A stretch of 64,000 nt of DNA, taken from the NCBI GenBank assembly GCA_022385805.1, contig MU277678.1, positions 417,413 to 481,412 on the forward strand. Direction: 5' to 3'. This DNA is from Pilatotrama ljubarskyi (taxonomy: Eukaryota > Basidiomycota > Agaricomycetes > Polyporales > Polyporaceae). Positions 1 to 12,900 of the stretch are shown here, in pieces. The notes beneath the pieces were generated by a model that worked only from the letters and a program-made list of their open reading frames with translations, searched no databases and was not told where the DNA came from. The translations under genes were made by a program, and so were the position numbers. Numbering within the stretch: the first letter of the stretch is position 1; each line of letters starts with the position of its first letter.

Positions 1-1132
1 AGCCTATCATCCGGACCGTCATTAGCATGGTGTCAACCCAGCAGGCAGAGGGAAGCGAAGCTTACGATGGCGACCCGCTTCTCGATCCGCTCCCAGTTGA
101 CGGAGGCGAAGTATGGGTGGGTGCGGATCTCCCTGTTGATGAGCCCGTCGTCCTTGCCCTCTGGCACATCCCGGGCACCGTACCGGTGCGCCAGGTCAGC
201 GGTGAGCATCCGGGACATCAGGTCCTCGAATTCTTCCAGGGGTTGGACGTCCTCCGGCCACTTCAGCGGCGCATGGTCGTGCTTCTCCACGAGGTCTTCT
301 ATGCCGTCGCACTCGAATGGCTGCGAACACGGATGGTGTATCAGGTAATGCAAATGGTCGGAAGGAGGCGAGGACATACATGGTTGAGCGTCTTCAGCTC
401 GAATAAGCAAACGGCGGCGGACCACCAGTCCGCCGCGATCCGCTTCTCGACTGTGTCCACAGCCTCGTCGGACACGACCTCTGGGCTCATGTACTCCAGG
501 GTGCCCATCCGGTTCCACTTGCCCTCCTCGTGGAGCGGCTGCGAGAGGCCAAAGTCCGTGAGTAGCAAGTACCCATCTGCACCCAGGACGAGGTTCTCCG
601 GCTTGACGTCGCAATGTACAACGCCGCGGGTGTGCAGGAACTCCAGTGCGAGGACGATGTTGGCGAAGTAGAACTTGATTTCAGGCTCCGTCAGGCGCGG
701 CGTATTTCTCATCTGAGTGAAGAGCGTCGAGCCGGGCCCGAGCTCTATGGAGAGATAGACGTTCTTCACGTCGACATAGGCATCCAGGAGCCCGGCAATG
801 AAGGGGTTCCATGGCAGTGTGCCCAGAATGCGCCGCTCAGCGTTCTTCTTGTCCGCGGCTCGCTCGCGGTTGGAAGACCTGTCGTTCTGCCAGCCCTATG
901 AGTAAAGTATCTGCGGAAGCTGCAAGTCGGCTTACTCTTTCAAGGTCGCGCAGGACATTTTTGCCTATGACCTTCAAGGCGAACGCTGCCTCTGGTTGCT
1001 CCAACGGATGCGCTTCCCGTCTCTTGACTCGGGCCACGTGAACCGCACCCCAGCCTCCCGTACCTACATGATGTTAGCATGCGCAGTCGCTAAAAAAATG
1101 CCGCGCGCACCGATTATCCTCACTGCTTCCAT
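1..1132 (-). CDS. Serine/threonine protein kinase, AGC-like, non-RD (partial at window edge)
   Basis: Protein kinase domain read right to left. A 22-nt first exon (1132-1111) joins across a 47-nt intron with a CTAAC branch site to give the glycine loop GTGGWGAVHVARV. The ATP lysine follows in FALKVIGK, then the catalytic loop HCDVKPENL, the DFG motif (LLLTDFGLS) and SPE in place of APE. The HRD arginine is replaced by cysteine, so this is a non-RD kinase and probably not switched by activation-loop phosphorylation of the usual kind. The C-lobe ends with an AGC-style run: a YGA-type segment, then HPYF and NWERIEKR. A splice donor (gtaagc) follows and its acceptor lies at base 4, so the coding region continues left of the window and the C-terminus is missing. 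It is divergent from STT4. The substrate is unknown. The kinase call is firm; the subfamily is inferred. Confidence 0.85.
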
Positions 1133-1857
1133 GTCTTGGAGGCGGAGGGGTAGCGGTCGGCAGCTGATTTGAGCTGTGGCTAAAGTGGCACACTGCTCAA
1201 GCTGCTCGTCGTCATCGAGCTGAGCATACAGTCAGAGCCCGTAGTGTGCAGCAGATATGTAGGCGTACCGTGGCTCCAGAACTGGCTGCTCGTGAGCGAG
1301 GACGAGAGACCGTCTTTGAGTGTGAGGTGGATGCGAAACCGCTGTCTAGCGGCGTCGCGGATTGGGAGTAGCGGGAGCGTTGCGTGCGCACGGGTGCCAT
1401 TGCTATCCAAACAGTTAAGAGTAGGATCAGATGTGTGGTTGCGGTTGAAAGGGAGGAGTGGCGTAGGAGTGGTAGTGAATGGGAGGAGAGAAGGAGCGGT
1501 TGCGGTGGCTGGGACCGGCTGCGCGTTTATAGCCCCGCGACGCGTTGTGGCTAAAACGATCACGTGAAGCGCGTATGCATGTCGATGGGCGTCTAGTAGT
1601 ACTACCGGGCGCTTGGCGAGGGTGCTTCTGGCTCCGCTCATGATCACTCTGCGGTGCTGAGCTTGCTTCGCGAGTACAGCGATCTCTCTCGGGCCCTCCT
1701 CGCAGTCTCTGCATACCGTTACTTGGCCTTTGACCCCGCCAGTATTGCTGGCGGACTACTACTCCCCGCGGTGGACTCGAAGTAGCACGAAACTACAGCT
1801 CTTGCATAAACATCCAGTCCTCAGGTACCCACCCCAGCCGACGCAATACTGTATACC
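1133..1857. promoter_or_regulatory. Divergent intergenic region between kinase and STT4
   Basis: About 725 bases between two start codons facing away from each other, so it should hold both promoters. Open frames on either strand here (for example 1180-1647, minus) show no recognisable domain. I saw no clear TATA box. Confidence 0.4.
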
Positions 1858-4800
1858 ATGGACTGGTCGGTGCTAGATATCATTGATCTCCATGAGAGGG
1901 TGCTCAAGTACTCGGCAGCCTCGAGCTGAACATCCGCCAACTCATCCTCTCCGACCTTGCTGCCAGCGTAGGGGAAGTGAAGGCTGAGCACGCCGACGAG
2001 AATGTGCAGTCCACCATCGCCCTAGTCAAATCCAAAGTGGAAACAAGAGCCGTACATGAAGAAGAAAGTGCAGCTCAGGTTGATATTGAAGAGGCCGCGG
2101 AGAGGGTCTTCATGGTACGCTGCTATCCTCCAATGTCGATACCTCTGCTCATTCACGTAGCCAAACTCGCGAGTGCAATGCAACATCGGGTTCGCAGAGT
2201 TGGCTGTCAATCTCCCCCATGCGCATGTCAAAGACACAGTCCCCGTACTCATCGATATACTTCGTGATGTCCCGTACATCGACTTCGACCAGTGTCTATC
2301 CTGGGATGGTGCGTCTTCCCCGACTGCATATGACCTCCATTGACACGCATCAAGATTGGGCCATGCCTGATCAACTCGTATACACGACGGTTTCTGCGCT
2401 ACTGCGCATCGCAAGTGGACACCCCGAGCATAGGGCAGGCGCCTTCAACGCCATCGTCCAGCTGGTCACAGAAATCGTCGAGCGGTTCAAGGCAGCGAAT
2501 GGTAGGAAGCCCAAACCGCATGGGAGGTGCTCACGCTGACAGCAGCTCGTGGCAGCGTTCGATGTCCTCTCTCAATATGCGCCCTCCTTCCACGGCTTTT
2601 ACAGAGCAATCATCTCCATGCCCTTCGGCTGGTCTCCCGAAGAGTGGTGCCTGCTGGCACAACGACTGAACAAGCTCTTCGAACCTGAAGTCGTCGAGCG
2701 GCTCAACCGCCTTCCTGTCGATGCGCTTTCCAGCACTGGGGAGGACATCGAGAAACTGTCGTTCATGCAGACGCTCGTCTCCCGTTATGTGTCGCATGGT
2801 CGCCCACTGAGCGGGTACTTCGTTGTTTGCTGCGTGATTGAGGCGCAGTGGACAATCCTCGCGCAGGCATTGGGAAGGGCATACTCGGCCCAGAACATCA
2901 TCTCTACGCATGAGGAGGCGGAAGCGGCGAACCTGGCTTGGCAAAAGCTCTTGCGGTATGGCTCACCGAACTCGGGTTTCGCTGATGACGGCCAGAGGGA
3001 GACGTTGCGTGTGACAATGAAGAATGCTCTGCAGACGTTCACCACACTCCTTGTGCAGATCCAAGAGATGGATGCGGATCCTGCGGACGACAGCTACTGC
3101 TGGGAGACCATGTCAGAGAGCTTGGTAGGCCGTTCAAGGAGCCCACTTCCGCATGCGCTCACAGAAGCACTGGCAGAAACTGGCTGCTGTCTGCTGTGCA
3201 GCTATGGATCACCTGGATGCTAGCCTTTACGACCGTTTACAAACACTGCTCAGTGCGGACTCTCCCATCTTTGACAGCATGGTCCAGGAAGCGGCACTCA
3301 AGTCCACGGCAGTTCTCGTCAGGCAGTACGTCTCCAGGCGTCCGGTCTACAGCGCTACTGACGCATGCATTCACAGCTTCCCAGACATTGCTGCTGCTAT
3401 GGCGAGTCATCTCCGTCGGTTTGTCACTTCCCCCTTGTCCATCTTCGAGTTTGAATTCGCCACGACGGCGCACACGCCCTCTCCTCTACTTGCTGCAGCG
3501 AAGTGCCTCTCGCTCTGCATAGATGTATGTCGCTCGCCTCCTCGACTGCCCTGCGAGTACTCACTACTACACGTCAAGCTCGCCCCGGGGGACGACCTCA
3601 TCATGTCATACATGTACTCCTTGCTCAACTATATTGCAGCCACGAGCAAGGACATCTTCGAGACGTCTAGCGTCCTGGGAATAAACCCCGGAGATCTCTC
3701 GGACTTTGGCACGCTGCAAACAGTGGAGACCGGACTGAGAGGCTTGACGGAGGACGAGAAACGTACGGTAGGGATCAGCACGATCTCAGTCGCTACGCGC
3801 CTCGCGCTAGAGAGCAAGTCTGAGGAGGTGAGGAACAGCATGGCTCCCTCGCCGCACCAACTCATGAGCAAGGGTTTCAGGTGACGCGCCTCACCATCTC
3901 GATGCTGTTGCAAAGGATGCGCTCTGCGGAACCGACGGTTGAAGCTGCAATCGCATACAACCTGGTCGATCTGGCGCTCACTGCTCCTCAAAGCTCGTTC
4001 TTGGATATCATCCGCTCTTTCTCGGCCATTAACCGCTATGCGAATCTGGACGATACACGCTTTTCCAATAACATGGTAAGAGTGGTGACGTGACATGCGG
4101 AGTTGTCAATCGAATGATCTGTATCGCCCAGGTGCTTGCTGCTCAGACAAGGCTCGCGAAGGAGCTAAAAGGCCGTGCGGAACTCTATCAGCTCTACCTC
4201 ATGGAGCTCCTCACTTTGTTCGCGGATAAGGGTGTCGCCATCCAGAATGCGGCCATATCCAATCGTCATGCCAAGGTACGCTCACCCATGCATCCTGACG
4301 TCCCCACAGCGTTGACGAATTTTGCTGAAGTTGGAGGAGATGTCGGAGCAACTTGCCTCTCTCCTGCTCCCGATCGATGCGCTCCTCGGCCACGAAGACT
4401 TCGATATCGGCGCAGACGTCTCCTACAATATCGTTACGCTCTTCCGGAACATGTGGTTCCTCTGCGTCCTCTTCGGCTTCACATCTCCTCCAGAACGCGG
4501 GCATACCGCAATGGAGTGGCGTCAGCCGGCGCTCGCCCGCATCGCTGCGCGCACGCCGCCGATCGTTCTCGAAGAGGCGCATGATACGATCGTCAGCGAC
4601 CTCGAGTACAACACCGTCATTCGCCAGGAATACGTCGAGACGGTCATCTCGCGGCACCGCGCTCTGCTCACTAAGCACGTCCCTCTGCGCGCCGGGGAGG
4701 CACGCTCGCTGCTCCCTGGACAGATCTTGTTCCTGCTGGCGATGCATGATATTGAGAGCATGCGCGCCGCGGCTGGCCTCCCATCCTCACTCGTGTCCTA

Positions 4801-7800
4801 CTTCGTTAACAAGGGCATCAACAAGACGGCCGCGCTCCTTCTCTGCATGGAATCTGTGGCAGAGAAGGTCATTCGGGGCTCAATATCTGACTTGAATGGT
4901 CAGGCAGCGAAGCAGTCACTCCCTAGTGGGCTGTCGCAGGAGCTACGTGCCTTGCTCGTGGCCAGCACACATCGCATACCCAAGGCACGCGAGATCGCGT
5001 CGCGTTACCTGAACAGGCTCATCACGTCGTTCCCGTCGTTGATGTGCGACCCACCCCTTGTGTGTGCGATTCTCGAGGTTCTGACGCTCCTGCGTCAAGC
5101 AACGGAGAATGAGTTCTTGGACGAGGCATGTCTCTAACTGATCTCAGCCACTCCGCATGCATATTTGCTGACCATTCACATTGTAGGACAACCCGACATA
5201 CGTCTACCGCTCGGATCGTGCCAAGCTCACACTACAGCTCTCTGATAGCTATGCGGCACGCAACCAGATGCTCTCCCAGCTTCAGCGGGATACGACGACT
5301 TGGTTTGAATTGGCTCTCAGTCGGGCGCCGATGGAGCTACACTCGACGCTGCAGGTAAGCATGGCGATACTTACGCTGTTTCGCGTATTGAGCGCGACAC
5401 GTGAACGGCAGAAATACCTGGCTACGCTGCAGTCATCATCCTTGGCCGAGTCTTCTGAGCTCGGTGCTTCGGTCGCGGTGCAGTGGGCCAAGGCTATTGG
5501 GCCTATTGACAGGAAACTCGGTGCGTTCGACGGACTTGCCTCCACGGTTCTCACTGATGCGTGTTCAGCATCCTTGTCATCCTTGTCGACGTCGCAGCCG
5601 GACCGTGCAAAGACCATGGCTAGTCAGCTCGCGTCGAAGGGCTACTTTGCTGGCGAGGCTGTCGGCTTCCGCTTCGGGCGCGCAAGTGGTCAGTATGGCC
5701 CATCTCGACTATGCACTCGGGATGCTAATTCTGGCGTTTGGTGCTAGGAGCGGATAAGCTGGATCATGCCTTGGACTTCGTGCCCATCCAGGAGATCGAG
5801 CTGCTTAAGAGGAGGATCGCTGACACCATTGCGGGCATTCGCGACAAGAAGACGAACATCACTATGGCTGACTTGAAACGACTCCTCTTTAGGGCAGCGT
5901 CGACACTTATCTTCATCAAGCAGGTACAGTTCCTTTTTACAGCTGTATTCCTCCTATACCAATGGTCGTTTCAGTGGGACTACGACCTCGCACATTACTT
6001 GGTAGCTCTGCCATTCGAGGCGTTCACTCAATCAGCAATCTCCGCAGGGATTGAGTCGTGGACGTGGGTCATAGCTGAAAAACCAGAATACGAGGTCACC
6101 CTCATGTCCGAGATTGCTGCCGGCTGGGACACCAGCATCAAGCTCGGCAAAGGGATGTTCTCCCAAAGCCAGAAGTGAGCGTTTTACACGCATTGCGATG
6201 ACGCCCGTCTCAACACCTTCCCTATCAGCTACGTGGACCCCTTCCTCCACGAAGTTCAGTACAGTCCAACGGACAAAGCTGCAATTGATCGCGCCGCACG
6301 AGCTGTCACGAGACTCCTTGCCCCCCATACCCTCATCCTTCAGCTCCTGTTTAGCAGGCTGCAGGCTGCGCGGTACCGACGTCCAGGTCTCATGCTACTG
6401 TTCCAAAGGCTAGCCCTGTCATCCGCGCGGGCATATCGCACCATCTGGTCAGTGTTCGTACATACATGATCGTCATGACATGCTCTCACAAACCACCAGC
6501 ACGCATCCTCTGGCGCGCGAAGCGCGCTTTGCGTTCTTACTCTTCGGGTTCGAAGCCCTGAAGAGCTCATTCTTGGACGTCTTCTGCGAGCATCAGCTGA
6601 GACTTAGTCTTTATCATGCTGCATATTCATGGTTTGCTGTGCGACCTCAGTCAGTAAACGAGACTTCTCGCGTGGTACTTCACCTGACGCCCATCGCAGA
6701 TGGTCCTATGGATCGAATCGAGTGCAGATTGATGCCGATATCAAGCTGCTATCGGAGTTCCTCTCCTATCTGCAAGCGGATACCATCAGAGGCTTCCCGG
6801 CCATCTCCAGCCTTGCCCCAGCTCATGCCCCATCGCAGCCATCCCGTAGGCATATGTCGCCTCGTTCTCGCATGCGAGCCTGACACTGACGCTCTAGCAG
6901 AGTACATCGCGGCACTGAAGAACCTCATTCTACCCCTTCGCCTGCTGGTGGAAAATGAAGTATTCCGTTTGACTGTCTGGGGCAATCCGGTGAACGATCC
7001 CAAGCGAGGCACCGACCACGTCTGTCAACTCGAGAAGACTATGTTCGATGTGAGTAGGCATATGTTACGCCGGTCCAGCTGAATTGACATGATCCCTTAG
7101 AGCTCATGGACAAGCGTCGTACGCAGAGCATGGGAAATCGATCCTGCTATAGCTGTACACTTCGCAGAGCGGTTCAACTACCCCGCCGTGCAGGCTGAAG
7201 TCGGGCGCCTGGTCCGGTCGAACACGGCGGATGTGCTGGATGTGCCGGAAGCCCTCCAATTCCTCGTCGGAGACAGACTCGATCTTAGCATGCAGCGCGA
7301 TCTGAGGGTATGTCAGTTAGATTATTGAAGATGCTCTGACTGACACTAGAGCAGTATTTACTTCTGTGGGCACCTGTGGCACCTGTTCTCGCGATAACGT
7401 TCTTCGAACGGCGCTATCACAATCACCCCCAACTGCTGCAATACGCCCACAGAGTGCTGGAACAGCATCCGGTAGAGTTGACATTCTTCTTCGTGCCACA
7501 GGTCGTGCAGGCGCTGCGCTATGACGACCTTGGTAAGCTGCGCAGTCCCCGCATCGGAGGCGTACTCACGCTTCTATAGGCTATGTCGCACGTTTCATCT
7601 TCGAGACTGCCAAGATCTCCCAGCTGTTCTGCCATCAAATCATCTGGAACATGAAGGCTAACTGTTATCGAGACGACGCAGGAGAAGAGGTATGGCTCAT
7701 GCGACAGTGTGAAGAGCCCATACTGATGAGGTGTCGACGTCAGGAGGACCCGTTGAAACCGACTCTCGACAGGATGACCGACATGGTTGTCCACTCGCTT

Positions 7801-9336
7801 TCTGGAGAAGCGCGCCTGTTCTACGATCGAGAGTTCGGCTTTTTCAACGAGGTCACGTCCATATCCGGCAAGCTGAAGCCGTACATTAAGAAGACCAAGC
7901 CGGAGAAGAAGGTAAACATATCACTTGTGCGCTCAGGCCTTTTAGCTTATATAGGTGCAGGCAAAGATCGACGAGGAAATGGCGAAGATTCGCGTCGAAG
8001 TAGGCGTCTACCTGCCAAGCAATCCCGACGGAATTGTGATCGACATCGACAAAAAGTCCGGTCGTCCTCTCCAGAGTCATGCCAAGGTATGTCTACATCA
8101 CTTTGTGGCTTTCTGCTTCAATGGTCGAACGTTCTTCACAGGCACCCTTCATGGCCACCTTCAAAGTGCGCAAGGAGAGGGTGGTCGTGCGGACGAACTC
8201 GGACAACGTCATTGCAGCAGACGGAGGCAAAGAAGAAACCGAAGAATACGACATGTGGCAACAGGCGATCTTCAAGGTGGGAGACGACTGTCGACAGGAT
8301 GTGCTCGCATTGCAGGTCATCGCGATGTTCAAGAACATCTTCACGAGCGTCGGCCTCACCCTCTACCTGTTCCCATACCGCGTGACTGCGACAGCTCCAG
8401 GTTGCGGAGTAATCGACGTAGTGCCGAATGCAACCTCTCGGGACGAGATGGGTAGAGCGAAGGTCAACGATCTCTTGGATTTCTTCGTAGCCAAGTACGG
8501 CGGGGAAGACACCATCGAGTTCCAGAAGGCGCGGCTCAACTTCATTCAGTCTATGGCGGCTTACTCCGTCGCATGCTATATCCTGCAAGTGAAGGACAGA
8601 CACAATGGCAACATAATGATTGACGGCGAGGGCCACATTGTGCACATCGGTAGGCGCTTCTGTCGCCATCTGCCGTGTCATGCGGTGCTGACGGGGGTGC
8701 TTGGGCAGACTTCGGCTTCCTGTTTGACATTGATAAGTCGTCTTCGCTGCTATACGTTCTTTGACGCTTGGCTGACTAGTCTCGTCGGATCTCTACGTCC
8801 CGGAGTAAGTGTGTCTCCATTGGTGGTCCATCATAGCAGCTCACAAGTCACCCAGGGTGTCAAATTCGAGCCCAACTCCTTCAAGCTGACTCACGAGATG
8901 GTAGTGCTGATGGGCGGACGATACTCGCAAGGCTACCAATTGTTCCAGCAGCTGACAGTCAAGGCGTTCCTAGCGATACGCCCACATACTGATCAGCTAG
9001 TCAGCACGGTCCAGCTCATGCTAGATACTTGCCTGCCCTCGTTCAAAGGCGAGCCCACGATCAGGAGATTGAAGGACCGGTTTGCCCTGCACCTTAACGA
9101 ACGGCAGGCTGCGGAATGGATGATGTCCATTGTCCGGAACGCCCACGAGAACGTGCGAAGCACAGCTTATGATGAGTTCCAGAGGGTGTGTGCCTTCTCA
9201 TTGTCTCCAGGCATTAACTCACATATCGGTGCTTTGGTGCTCTGTCTAGCTACAAAACGGTAAGTTGCGAATCCTTCCTCCCCTGGATCTTCGGACGACG
9301 CTGATCATCTCAATTTCAGGAATCCCATACAAGTGA
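1858..9336 (+). CDS. STT4: Phosphatidylinositol 4-kinase III alpha (Stt4)
   Basis: A large multi-exon gene for the plasma-membrane PI 4-kinase that makes PI4P from phosphatidylinositol. The first two-thirds is the long helical region; recognisable stretches include FRNMWFLCVLFGFTSPP near 4450. The kinase domain lies at about 8150-9336, with DDCRQDVLALQVI, the catalytic loop VKDRHNGNIMID, DFGFLFDI, and VKFEPNSFKLTHEMV. The protein ends in QNGIPYK, the conserved family tail, after an intron splits the NG codon. The start MDWSVLDIIDLHERVL is joined to the rest by a 59-nt intron (1908-1966) with a CTGAAC branch site. Unusual splicing near 8733-8855 (AT-AC intron, 8-nt exon) is described in the findings. 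Its divergent neighbour is a kinase. The family call is very secure; individual exon joins in the N-terminal half are less so. Confidence 0.93.
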
Positions 9337-9992
9337 CAGACTTGCTGCTCTTACTTTCCTGTCGTTTCTGCTCATTGGATCATACCCCATCGCGAATCAT
9401 CACTACCTCTTACATTGCATATCTTAGTTCATACCATCAGTGGCTACTGAGGCTTTCTTGACGGCGTGCTGGACACTGCATGCTAGCATTCGGAGGTCTT
9501 CTTGAGCGTGCGGCAGTAATACATAACAGACTAATCCGCGTGTTCGCGATATCCACTGTCTCATCGACCATGAGGTTCTGCAGTACCGGAGTCGCAACAT
9601 GCTGAAGCGACGGACGTCTAGCAGTGCGTTCAGAGCCACCGCCGGCCTCGAAGCGCTTGGGCGCTCGGTGGCTTGCTGCCGGACACGTCGAAACTCAATC
9701 TGGGGGTGCGTTGCTGCAGCTCTTCTGCTTCTCTCGGGGAGCAATGCCGCAGCAGCGCCATGCGGCAGGCTTCTTATAAAAAAGGCACCCTTTTGTTTCT
9801 GATCCCTTGCTGTTCCTTTGCGCATCGAACAAGAGGCTTTGCTCGGACCTGAGCCACCTCGACGCATTGCCTGGACCCGGCTGTTGCGAAGAGTACAAAC
9901 GTCGAACGGCCACAACAAGCTCTCCTTAACTCCTCTCGCTCAAACCCATCTGACAGACGGATTACTGACTACGCTATCGCACTTGAAGCTCC
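9337..9992. other. Intergenic, STT4 terminator and RdRP promoter
   Basis: About 650 bases between two plus-strand genes. A TATAAA box followed by an A-rich run sits at about 9775 and could serve the RdRP gene. A minus-strand open frame (9424-9918) has no recognisable domain and is rich in Arg, Ser and Ala, as expected of chance reading in GC-rich DNA. Confidence 0.4.
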
Positions 9993-12900
9993 ATGGAAAT
10001 CGAACTCGCGGACGTTGCATACGACGCCTCCGTTTGGGACGTCAAGCGGACATTCGGAGCCATCCTACACGGCGAAGACTTCCACAGCATTGACCCAAAG
10101 ACACCACGCGCCGTGTGCGTTCCTAATTCCAGAATCTGAACGATTGCATACTCACATGCTATATCTGCCTGCAGCAATTTCAGGGTGATACTGAACCCCG
10201 GAGCCGGTGGGGTACAGAACAACGGCAGCGGGTCGCTAATACTGCCGAGTCGTAGGATTGGCGACCGACTCCTAAGACGCGTCTACGAAGAGGGCAAACC
10301 GATCATCATCAATGGGCGGAAAATGAGGCTCTTCCGGGGCAAAAAGGCACCCGGTCGTGGGTTGAGAGAAACGCTGGAGAAGACGCCTTACCTGGAGCCA
10401 GATGAAGAAGAGAAGCATGAGGATAAGCTCCGCAGGCTCGACATAGGTCTTCACGTAGACAAAGTCCAGTTCGGCGTGTTCTATCGACGGCCTGAAGACC
10501 CCATGACCGCTCCTCGGATTTTCTCTAATGAGTACGAGATCAGCCACAGAAACAAGGGGGCTGGCCTATTGTGGTTCGAGTACGATCACAAACTCATCCG
10601 TATTCAGGTGAGCATGAGACCATGAGAGTGCGATGTGGCCTGGCGCATTGATGTCACCTGCTTCTCAGCTCGGGGACCGAATGACAGAGGAGATCGGTTC
10701 CAACGTCGCCATCCACTTCTCTAACATCCGTAAGGTTGCGATCGGGATGGACTTCGGTAACCCTTGTGAGCTGCCAATTCGTTGCTGAGTGAGCTAGTTT
10801 GCGCTTACCACATTCTGACAGTCGTCTGCTTTGACCTCTTAACGCCTCCCATGTTCGAACGTGAGCGGTTCAATCGCACCCTCACCGGCAACGACTGGAA
10901 CGATCATCGCAAGTTTCGCCAGAGGTTAGACAGTCTAACTCCTGCACACGCAGTCGTTGCACCGTACGCCCACCACATGCGGGTGATCATGCATACCGAA
11001 GCGGATATCCGGAAGTTCCGCGAGCTGTGCGAGGTAGCCGAAGTCCAACGCCCCATATGGGCGAACGTGGAGGCGTTCAGTCGAGGCTTCTTCTCTCCCA
11101 AGCAGTTGCACAAGTTCCATTGCTGGCTGCGGCAATTCGACTGGCGAGTCGCCTTTCAGATCGAAGCGCTCCTACGAGGCGGCTTCCTCAACACCGAGGA
11201 CATTCTTGGCTCCCTCCGTCCTTATCTCGAGAAGCTATACAAGGATATGGGTCGCCGCGCCGCCACCGTATTGCGGAATTTCTGCGAGGCGCTTCGCACT
11301 CGAAGTCCAAAGGACTCCGTTATGGACTGCTTCCAGCGCGCGATGCCGGAAGGGGGAAAGCGCAACAACAAGGCCCGAAAACTCGCTATGATGAACTTGG
11401 ACGAGGTCGAAGAAGAGGCGGCGCGTGACAGGGACATGGGCAAGTTCGAGTGTCATCACGTCACCTTCACGCCGACCCGAGTCATCCTGGAGGGTCCCTA
11501 CGTGGGAGTGAGCAACCGTGTCATCCGACAGTTCGTAGGGTTTGAGGATCATTTCATCCGCGTCGACTTCCGTGACGAAGATCGCCTGCAGTATAGATGG
11601 GCGCGAGAGGTCAGTCGGCCAGGAGCCGTTGCGTACGTCGCATGCTGAATCAGTGCACTGTTCAGGTTGATGGTACCACTCTCCTTACGGAGCGCGTTGG
11701 AGGCGTCTTGAAGAATGGGTTTGACTTGGGCGGTCGGCACTATGAATTCCTCGCGTACTCGTCCTCCGCGTTGCGCGAGCATGCCGTATGGTTCATGAAC
11801 CCGTTCGAGCACCCGACGCAGGGCTACATGACCGCACAGCGCATCCGCGATAGTCTCGGCGACTTCTCAAACGTCATCAGATACCCGTCAAAGTATGCTG
11901 CACGGCTAGCTCAGGCGTTCACGGCGACAGATCCCTCAGTTTCCATCACTCGCGATCAGTGGGAGGAGATGAATGACCTCGGAGAGGAGCCCTATCTCTT
12001 CACCGACGGTGTGGGGACGATATCCCAGGAGCTTGGCGACATGATCTGGGAAGCACTATGTACGGCGAAGGAGTCCCTCAGGCGGGTCCAAATCACTCCG
12101 GACGCGGTCAGTATTCAACCACTTCACTTTATCAGTTGGTGGTACTGAATCACCTTCCCCCAGTACCAAATCCGTTTCTTGGGTATGTGGACGATGGAAC
12201 ACAGTTTAATCCACCATTAACCTGACCGTCATTTAGGTTACAAGGGCGTCGTAGTTGTCGACAGGAGGCTCCAAGGGATCAAGATGCGTCTCCGTCCGTC
12301 CATGAACAAGTTCGAGGCACTCGACAAGGACGTCGCACCCATCGAGATCGCACGCTGGTTCGACAGACCGGGAACGACCTACCTCAACAAGTAGCTGACT
12401 CCACCCTTCTCTTTCCAGGTGACTGGTGGACTGACTCGTCTTCTTAGGGCGCTCATCATGATCCTAGAAGATCGCGGCGTCGACCAGAAGGTCTTCCTCA
12501 AATTGCAAGAGCTCGCTGCCGCGAAGATCACAACAGCCTCCGACTCGGTGGAGGAGACAGTGACGCTTCTCAAGGCACACAACCTCGGGCAGAGCTTCAG
12601 CCTGCCATACATTCTTCAGGGCCTGCGTGCTGTGGGGCTCGGCATGCGGCCTGAGGCCGCGCCTGCCGGGAACCTTAACGGCACATTCCTCCAGAGTCTG
12701 GTCATCTTCGCCCAGCACCATGTGCTCAGAGACATAAAGCATGGTGCAAGGATCCCTATCCCAGACAGCTACCTGCTCGTCGGTGTTGCGGATGAGGGGC
12801 CTGCGTACGTGCAGGAGGGAGTTGAGAATGTCTTCACCCTCAAGGAAGGGCAAATATACGGTAACGCGCTATAGTGGCCAGCCCTCTGTCTCGAAGCTGA

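Noticed and set aside
1180..1714. Minus-strand open frames of 95-155 codons upstream of the kinase.
   Set aside because: No domain, low-complexity Thr/Leu/Pro content, and placement in a divergent promoter; best explained as chance in GC-rich DNA.
1893..1966. Apparent frameshift at the start of STT4: MDWSVLDIIDLHERVLKYSAASS runs into a stop and coding resumes in another frame.
   Set aside because: A 59-nt intron at 1908-1966 (GTACTC donor, CTGAAC branch site, CAG acceptor) joins the two frames exactly, so no sequence error is needed.
9424..9918. 164-codon minus-strand frame between STT4 and RdRP.
   Set aside because: No recognisable domain, no splice structure, Arg/Ser/Ala-biased composition typical of antisense reading.
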